From positions 1,364,001 through 1,428,000 of the forward strand of contig NZ_CP104174.1 in NCBI RefSeq assembly GCF_025200925.1: 64,000 nucleotides of DNA, in the 5' to 3' direction. Shown here in pieces: positions 49,095 through 56,190 of this stretch (positions are counted from its first letter, which is position 1; each line of letters opens with the position of its first letter). Origin of the DNA: Bradyrhizobium sp. CB1015 (GTDB lineage: Bacteria; Pseudomonadota; Alphaproteobacteria; Rhizobiales; Xanthobacteraceae). The notes beneath the pieces were generated by a model. The model was not told the DNA's origin. It did not search any database and saw nothing but the letters and a program-made list of their open reading frames with translations. The translations under genes were made by a program, and so were the position numbers.

Positions 49095-50894
49095 ATGCCG
49101 CCCTTACTAAGAACCGACTGTCCCAGCCAAAGCCCCCGATGGGAGACCATCCTCGACGTGGATGCTCTCGCTGACACGGACAAGAAGAACTGGGTTCTTA
49201 AAAGGGTGGGCTGCCTCCCGCCCGAGGAGCGCCTATGCTTGCTCAACCTGTCCGAGGGCGGAAAGGACGCTGTGTTCGTCCGGGAGTTCGACGCAGTCGC
49301 CAAAACCTTCGTCACGAACGGCTTCGCACTCCCCGAGGGAAAACAGCAGGTCACTTGGGTAAATAGCGACACGGTCCTGATTACACGAGATTGGGGCGAA
49401 GGGACCATGACGCAAGCCGGTTACCCTTTCGTTGTGAAGGAGCTCAAGCGCGCTCAGTCGCTCGCGGAAGCGCGCGAGGTCTTCCGTGGTGAGCCGACCG
49501 ATGTCGAGGCCAAACCATTCGTGCTGCGCGACAGTGAAGGCACGATCCATGCGACCGGCGCCGTCCGCAGGATCGGTTTCTTCGAGCATGAGTATGTTCT
49601 CTTTGGGTCCAAGCCGATTAATCTCAATCTGCCAAAGAAGGCGACCATTGGGGGCATCGCGAGTGGTCGCCTGCTGATGACGCTAAACGGAGACTGGATG
49701 CCGCCGTCCGGAGATACCCCTTCTCAGCCGGCTCGATCATCTCGTATGACCTGGCCGAATGGAGGCAGGATCCGCTGCGCGCCATGCCCACCCTCGTTTT
49801 CAAGCCTGGACCTCGACAAGCGATCAGCGGATTCACCGCCACAAGAAACTTGTTAATCCTAACGATTCTCGACAATGTTCAGAGTAGGGCGTTCGTCTAC
49901 AAGTACAATCAGGCGCCTGGCAGGCCAGGCCGATCCCGCTTCCAGAGAATGCGAGTGTCGGGCTAGCTGCGGCATCGCATGAAACGGACGAGGCGATGTT
50001 CACCGTCTCCAGCTTTCTTAGCCCGACGATGCTCTGGTACTTCGACGCCGCAACCGAACGCCTTGAGACCCTGAAGACGACCCCTCCTAGGTTCGACGCC
50101 TCGAGACTTGTCGTCGAACAGTTCGAGGCAATCTCGCGCGATGGGACCCGCATTCCTTACTTTCTGGTACGACCCAAGAGCGCAAGATTTGACGGATCAA
50201 CTCCAACGCTTCTCTCTGGCTATGGTGGGTTTCAGATTCCACTCATCCCCTATTACGCGGGTCCTACCGGACGACTCTGGCTCGAGCAGGGGAACGCGTA
50301 TGTCGTCGCGAACCTGCGCGGCGGCGGTGAGTTCGGGCCCCAATGGCACCAGACTGCTCAAGGAGCAACGAAGCAGCGGACATGGGATGATTTTATCGCC
50401 GTCGCGGAGGACTTGATCCGGCGCAAAATCACTTCTCCCCGCCGGCTGGGCGTGGTCGGCGGTAGCCAAGGAGGCCTCCTGGTAGGCACCGCAATCACCC
50501 AACGACCCGACCTCTTCAATGCGGCCATCTTACAGGTGCAGCTGTTCGATATGGTTCGGTTCACCAAGCTGGGCGCCGTAGCCTCCTGGATCAGCGAGTA
50601 TGGCGATCCCAGCACTCCCGAACAGCGCAAGTGGCTCGACGCCTACTCGCCCTATCAGAGGTTGGTGCCAGGCAAGACCTACCCGGGCCCCTTCATTCTC
50701 ACGTCCACCAAGGACGACCGCGTGCATCCAGCGCATGGCCGCAAGGCAGCGGCGAGGCTCGCTGCGTTGGGCCAACCGTACTTCTACTATGAGAATACCG
50801 ACGGGGGCATAGCGCCGCCGCCAACCTAATTGAACAGGCACGCCAGATCGCTTTGGAATATACGTATGCATCCCGGCGGCTTGTCGATGAGTGA
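49095..50894 (+). pseudogene. Prolyl oligopeptidase family (S9A) serine peptidase, frameshifted
   Basis: The N-terminus is missing; from 49095 the propeller domain reads WETILDVDALADTDKKNW, LNLSEGGKDAVFVREFD. A frameshift near 49715 moves to another frame (SIISYDLAEW, then LVFKPGPRQAISGFTATRNL), a second near 49920 moves on to the catalytic domain (LLSGYGGFQIPL, GGGEFGPQWH, the nucleophile in GGSQGGLLVG, the Asp in STKDDRVHPAHGRK). A run of five Gs at 50803-50807, one short of frame, puts the catalytic DGGHS His out of frame, with an early stop. At least three frameshifts plus N-terminal loss make it inactive. Confidence 0.88.
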
Positions 50895-52055
50895 TGTCGA
50901 GGACGAAGATCTACTTCAATGATGAGGCTTGGCGGACGACGTTATCGGCAGCGGCGTCAGACCCGTCTTTGCTCATTCTCGGCGGGACGATCTCCCTGGG
51001 GGATGAATCCGGGCGATCAGCTACGCCCTCAGTCTCGCGTATCAGTCCGGGTAGGTCACTCAAGGCCGATTTCTCCTTGATACCCACCAGGCATTTCGTG
51101 TGAACAGCCCTCAGGGCAAAGCCGCTGCGTCAGCCTCTCGATCCCGTGGCTAACTTCGTTGGCAGTGCGGATGCGGATAGGGATAGCGCCTTTCTCATCA
51201 AGTCCCCTCGATAGGCGCCGGCGCATCCGCGCTGCGTTCCATCTATTGCTGACCGGCCTATATTGCTCAGTCGTGCGATGCTGTATTTCTCTCGCACCCT
51301 AGAGCCTACAATTTAAGTGCACAATCATCATCTGGCTCGCTTATCGTCGATCCGCAGTCGGTTGGAGGCTTACTGGAATTCCACCAATGCACTCCGACAA
51401 TCGATCGATACGCGGAGTGCGACGAACATGGCAGTACAATATGCACGGCAGAGGGATGGGGGCGCAAAGCACCGAATTCGCAATTTGACGTCACAGAGAC
51501 CTGCCCCCAACGGGGCGGAGTATCTAGATGGTGTGGTCCGCAACCGACAATGTCTCACTGATCAGCAGCCTGAACCGTCCGGGTGTCCTGACGTCGTGAT
51601 GGCTGACAGCACGAAAGCATGTCTGAGTGGTTGCAGAAGTTTCCGTGGCGGATTGAGCGGGTGTTGATAGCCCACACACTATTGACCGACTGCGCAAAGG
51701 CCTGTCAGGTTGCGGTAAGCTATCACAGATACAGAGCCCTTGGGGTTAACGGGATGTGACAGGGACAGCGTTATCGCTCCAGATCGATCAGCGCCGAGTC
51801 ACTTTTCCGCTAGTCTCAACGGCAGTGCGGATGTGGTAGGGACTAGTTGGCCTGGTTTCAGCCCCCGAGCCGGTTAGCACCGAGCCGCGCCCGCACTGTT
51901 TTACATCTTGCCCCGGGACCAATCCCGCTAGCTATCTCCGACAAGCTTCGCAGGTACTCTGGCGAAGGTCGGTACACCACCCGAAAAGGTGAGGGCCACG
52001 TACTTCCATTCCTGCCGCAGCGCGCGCAAGAGTGGCCTTGTATACTGCATGCCGC
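50895..52055. other. Region without a recognised gene
   Basis: Unassigned, with some short shared strings (for example GCAGTGCGGATG at about 51161 and 51820). The end may include the decayed upstream part of the ArdC remnant. Confidence 0.4.
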
Positions 52056-52340
52056 CACGAGAGCCGCCTGAACCGCGAGTTCGGCCGCTAGCGCTTCGGC
52101 GTTGAAGGCTATGCCATGGGAGAGTTGGTCGCGGAGCTTGGCGCGGGCTTCCTGTCTGCCGATCTCGGCCTAACACCGGAGGTGAGGGAGGATCACGCCT
52201 CCTATATCGGCTCTTGAATCAAGGTGCTGAAGAACGGACGCGCGATCTTCACGATCTCGTCCAATGCCCAACGGACGGCGGACTTCCTTCATAGGATTCA
52301 GGCCAAAAAATTCCGTCGCGACCTGAGCCGCGGCGGCAAT
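52056..52340 (+). pseudogene. ArdC antirestriction protein remnant
   Basis: The frame starting at 52056 reads HESRLNREFGR, stop (TAG 52089), RFGVEGYAMGELVAELGAGF, LSADLGLTPEVREDHASYI, GS, stop (TGA 52215), IKVLKNGRAIFTISSNAQ, RTADFLHRIQ. This matches the C-terminal metallopeptidase-like part of ArdC proteins carried by plasmids and integrative elements. Two in-frame stops and loss of the N-terminal DNA-binding half show it is dead. Confidence 0.8.
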
Positions 52341-53302
52341 CATCGATCTGGACCTCGTCATTTTAGCTCCAAATAGCTTAGGTCTCCAATGGACTCTGGA
52401 CGAAGTTGTTGACTGGGCGTCCTCCGACTTACAGCGGGGCGGATTTTTCGCACCGGTTTCAGATAGATAAATCGCTGCGGCTGCAAGCATTTTGATTGAG
52501 GATGCATGGGTTTGAAGCCGAGGCCCGGTCTCAATCGCGGCGACCGTATCGACCCTGTGAGGTCAACGGCCCTGCTCACTCCTTGCATACCACGATGTCC
52601 GTAGATGCTGCGCGAGCGCTCGTCCCCCCCCCCGACCATGGGTTGCGAGTCCGGCTTGTGTGCGAAAGGCTCGAGGCCGAGCCTGATAACCAAGTCCTTT
52701 CCAGCCGACATAGACCGCAAGACGTGCAGCAACCACGAACTGCCGGGCGGCAACACAAGCCAGACCGTGAAAGCAATTAGTAAGCCGCCATTGAGGGCGA
52801 GAAATACGGCTCGTTCACTCATGAGGATCAGCGGACAAAACTTGCGATCCGAGTAACGCTGCTCGTCGATGACCCAGATCCTTCAAAATAGCCGGGGTCA
52901 GATTAAGGGCCGTCCGCAATGGTCGAAATCCATGCGTTTGGAAATGCTGCGCAATGATTGATAGTCCGCGTGTCGTATGCCGAAAGGCAGCCGGCGCCTT
53001 GCATCCCACGAGCAATTTGGGATCCGAGGCGCGCCTTGGCATGGGTGCAGCCACGCATCGAGCGGCGAGGGGGCAGCATGGCTCGCAACGTCGAGCGGCG
53101 AGAAGGAAATGCTCATGCGGATTGATCCCACGCACATGAGCGCGCGCGGCTCATGGCACGTGAGGAGGCGCCACTGGGTGTCACATCCGAGCAAGGCGAC
53201 ACCGAACAGGCGAGGAACTTGCCGCAGCGGAGCGGGGATTGCTGAGCCGGTACCAGGGTCTACTTTATGTCTCTGAAAACGTTAGTACTTCCGTTGACCG
53301 AG
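52341..53302. other. Region without a recognised gene
   Basis: Frames on both strands, none with translation signals or motifs. A run of Cs at about 52625-52633 is notable but unexplained. Confidence 0.4.
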
Positions 53303-53397
53303 AATGTCGACCTGACATTTCGGAATGTCGGCGAGCGGCTACATTTATAATTGTCAGCGAGCGGCGACTTATGCTAATGTAAGCTAGCACTAACATT
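53303..53397 (+). promoter_or_regulatory. Candidate HipB operators upstream of hipBA
   Basis: Three inverted pairs AATGT...ACATT occur: 53303-53319 (7-nt spacer), 53324-53345 (12-nt spacer) and 53376-53397 (12-nt spacer). The last ends 11 nt before the hipB start. They also lie among direct repeats of GTC(G/A)GCGAGCGGC. Autoregulation by HipB at such sites is known for the family; the specific sites are inferred. Confidence 0.6.
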
Positions 53398-53407
53398 TGG
53401 GATTGGA

Positions 53408-53692
53408 ATGCTTATCCGTACACCTGGCGACCTCGGCGCCGTCATTCGCGACAGACGCAAACGCCTCAAGCTAGACCAGGCGACACTGGCCAAGCGGATC
53501 GGCGTCAGCCGTCAATGGGTGATTGAGGTCGAGCATGGTCATCCCCGCGCAGAGCTGGCTCTTGTCCTTCGTGCTCTCGACGTTCTCGGCATCCCGGTGG
53601 ACGTCAACAGTGGAGGGCCCACCAGCCGCGGGTCTACCTCCGCAGTTGATATCAACGCCATCGTCACCAAAGCCAAGGAAGGCAAGACATAA
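53408..53692 (+). CDS. hipB: HipB-like antitoxin (XRE-family repressor)
   Basis: The 94-aa protein has one helix-turn-helix domain at about residues 10-65 (LGAVIRDRRKRLKLDQATLA, GVSRQWVIEVEHGHP), as in HipB, followed by a polar tail. HipB neutralises the HipA kinase and represses its own promoter. The stop codon overlaps the hipA start by one base (TAATG at 53690-53694), so translation is coupled. Inverted repeats upstream are candidate operators. Confidence 0.9.
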   Translation: MLIRTPGDLGAVIRDRRKRLKLDQATLAKRIGVSRQWVIEVEHGHPRAELALVLRALDVLGIPVDVNSGGPTSRGSTSAVDINAIVTKAKEGKT

Positions 53693-54972
53693 TGGCCGAG
53701 CTCATTGCACTCTTGGATGGCACCGAAGTCGGTCGCGTCCGCAGTGAGGCGCGCGGCCGGCTGACCTTCGTCTATGACAATGCATGGCGCAACGCGGAGC
53801 GGGCCTATCCCCTGTCGCTTTCGATGCCGCTTGCCGCCGAGGAGCACGGTCCAGCCACCGTTCAGTCCTTCTTGTGGGGGCTGCTGCCTGACAACGAGCA
53901 GGTGCTCGAGCGCTGGGCCAAGAAATTTCAGGTATCGGCGCGCAACGTGTTTGCCCTCATCTCTAACGTCGGTGAGGATTGCGCCGGGGCTATCCAGTTC
54001 GTCACGCCTGATCGATTGGGGGCTCTGAAAACAGGCAAAGATGACAAGATCGAATGGCTGGATAAGTCGGAAATAGCAAATCGGCTTCGAGTCTTGCGCG
54101 AGGATCACGCTGCCTGGCGTCTGCCCAGCGACACGGGTCAATTCAGTCTTGCAGGCGCCCAGCCGAAAACCGCGCTTGTCCTCAAAGACAACAAATGGGG
54201 CATTCCGTCCGGGCGCATACCAACCACCCACATTTTGAAACCACCGACGGGCCATTTCGATGGTCACGCCGAGAATGAGCATATCTGCCTGCAGCTCGCA
54301 CGCGAACTCGGGCTGCCAGCCGCTGAAACCAAGGTGATGCGCTTCGAACAGGAAATAGCGATCGTGGTTGAACGCTACGATCGGCAGGTCAGCGGGAACG
54401 ACATTATCCGCGTTCATCAGGAAGATATCTGTCAGGCCATGGGCATCCCGCCGACCAAGAAATACCAGAACGAGGGCGGACCAACGCCTGCCGATGTGGT
54501 CGAGCTCTTGCGGACCTACTCGACAGACCGCGAGGCTGACCTTGAGACGTTCGTCAGCGCTTTGGTCTTCAACTGGCTCATTGGGGGCTCTGATGCTCAC
54601 GCCAAGAACTATTCATTGCTTCTGGCCAGCGGCGCTCTCGTGCGTCTCGCTCCCCTTTACGACATCGCCAGCATTCTTCCTTACGACCACGTCGATCAGC
54701 GCAAGATCAAACTCGCCATGAAAGTCGGGGGTGAATACAAGCTCGATCAAATTGGCTTGCGTCAGTGGCAAAAATTTGCACGCGAGACGCGTGTTGATGC
54801 GGACGTACTCATCGCTACGCTGAACTCCATGGCCGGGCAGATCCCTGACCTGGTGGCGGACATTCGCACGCGAGCGCAAAAGGACGGATTGGAGAACGCT
54901 GTCATCGAGCGATTGGCAACGGCTTTGAGTACGCGAGCCAAGGATTGCGAACACGTTCTGAAGGGGATCTAG
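53692..54972 (+). CDS. hipA: HipA-like toxin (serine/threonine kinase)
   Basis: A 426-aa HipA-family kinase. HipA of E. coli phosphorylates glutamyl-tRNA synthetase and causes growth arrest; related enzymes have other targets. Visible motifs: an N-terminal HipA_N domain with PLSLSMPL and FLWGLLPDNE, then GQFSLAGAQPKTAL (nucleotide-binding loop), THILKPP (Lys), ENEHICLQLARELGLP, ERYDR, HQEDICQAMG, the catalytic NWLIGGSDAHAKNYSLLL with its Asp, and LAPLYDIAS (metal-binding Asp). All key residues are present and the length is normal, so the toxin looks active. Confidence 0.93.
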   Translation: MAELIALLDGTEVGRVRSEARGRLTFVYDNAWRNAERAYPLSLSMPLAAEEHGPATVQSFLWGLLPDNEQVLERWAKKFQVSARNVFALISNVGEDCAGAIQFVTPDRLGALKTGKDDKIEWLDKSEIANRLRVLREDHAAWRLPSDTGQFSLAGAQPKTALVLKDNKWGIPSGRIPTTHILKPPTGHFDGHAENEHICLQLARELGLPAAETKVMRFEQEIAIVVERYDRQVSGNDIIRVHQEDICQAMGIPPTKKYQNEGGPTPADVVELLRTYSTDREADLETFVSALVFNWLIGGSDAHAKNYSLLLASGALVRLAPLYDIASILPYDHVDQRKIKLAMKVGGEYKLDQIGLRQWQKFARETRVDADVLIATLNSMAGQIPDLVADIRTRAQKDGLENAVIERLATALSTRAKDCEHVLKGI

Positions 54973-55259
54973 GATACGGATCATCCATCAATTGAAGGGA
55001 GTCGAACGCAAAGCTGCCGGTCTAGATTCATGATCTCGCGTTGAGTATTGCCGATGGGGGCTGGAGCGCTTGGGTAATTCGCTAGGGGGGACGCGTGTGG
55101 TATGTTTCAGCAGAGTTTTCCCATCTGACGCGGGGTCGCAGGTCCAGCTACCAGCGCCGACACTTCTGAAGAGAGCGAGCTTACGCGGACACACGAAATC
55201 GCTGTCCTCTTGCGCGACGATGCTGACTTGCGCCAGCGCACTCTGCCAGAGTCGCTAAG
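54973..55259. other. Intergenic downstream of hipA
   Basis: No gene recognised; the following transposase remnant may extend into the right end. Confidence 0.45.
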
Positions 55260-55699
55260 ACATCTACGCTGAATCATTTGTTGATCCCGCCCTCGGCGTC
55301 CTCCGGCTGCTGCGATCTTTACGTCGCTCAGCAGGCGATCGCTCGTCACCGCGCTCACCTTCAAAACCGACCGACCGCTCATCGGCAGAAAGCTTCAATC
55401 TGCCGTGCCGTTCAAGTGCCGGGCGCAAGAACGGCTCGCGACGAGCCGCTTACTGCAGAGCCGGTCAGAGGCGTCCCATACCACGATCAGTGCAGCGCGA
55501 ATGGAAACCCCATAGGTCCGGCTCGGCCGCCGCGGCAGGGCCGATCCGATGCTCGTCCACTGACAGTGGTCGGATCGCGTGCTTACGATGTCATACCGTG
55601 ACGGCGCAAAGCTCGTCCAGGAGTCGTCCCTTCTCACGCCGACCGCCCGGCCGATGACGCACGGCCAGGGCTGATGTGATCTCGCGCTTTTCGCGCATG
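55260..55699 (-). pseudogene. Transposase remnant (integrase-type, ISNCY-like)
   Basis: On the minus strand, in several frames, the order is MREKREITSALAVRHR then EKGRLLDELCAVT, HRKHAIR; ALIVVWDASDRLCSKRL; and AVTSDRLLSDVKIAAAGGRR. This is the conserved N-terminal series of a DDE integrase-like transposase often annotated as ISNCY in Bradyrhizobium. An in-frame stop (after CAVTV) and frameshifts separate the pieces. The catalytic part is gone. Confidence 0.72.
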
Positions 55700-56123
55700 C
55701 TGATCGTCCCTGCCGTAGCCGCTACGGAACTGATTCGGCAGCTCCGCCCAAGGCACGACTGGGAAGTTGTCCGGTAACATTTTTAGTGAGGCAATGCGCC
55801 CCTCGGCGACACGAGGATTACCGTCTCCTTGGGTAGCCGATGAGAGAGCGAATGAACGAGGAACGAATCGCGGAAGGCTCGTCGTGGAGTTGCGAGACCG
55901 ATCTGGATCAACTGTGGCTTGGCACCCATGCGTGCACCTGCGGCCCGGTATGGTCGTTTTGCAACCAGAGCAATGACGAGTCGTCGGCTCACATGCCGCC
56001 GGAAGGGTTCATCGGCGGCGAGGACGGCGGGTCCTTAAACCCATGAAACCCGCGACGATTGAGAGCCGCGGGGCAGTTTCGCTTTGCAGATGTGGCGATG
56101 CATTGCTTCACGAGCGACGGCCT
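55700..56123. other. Intergenic upstream of the NopD-like effector
   Basis: No gene is recognised; a plus-strand frame at 55840-56046 lacks support. Confidence 0.45.
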
Positions 56124-56145
56124 CGTCAGCTTCTGGAAAGCCTAT
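56124..56145 (+). promoter_or_regulatory. tts box (TtsI binding site)
   Basis: GTCAGCTTCTGGAAAGCCTA then TC matches the tts consensus. It ends 45 nt upstream of the GTG start of the 967-aa effector. Confidence 0.88.
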
Positions 56146-56190
56146 CCATAATAGGATCAGCTCAATTGATTTCTTGGACGTGAGGCTATC

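Noticed and set aside
51150..51840. Short repeated string GCAGTGCGGATG near 51161 and 51820
   Set aside because: The shared part is about 15-25 nt with no further structure; could be chance or a minor relic.
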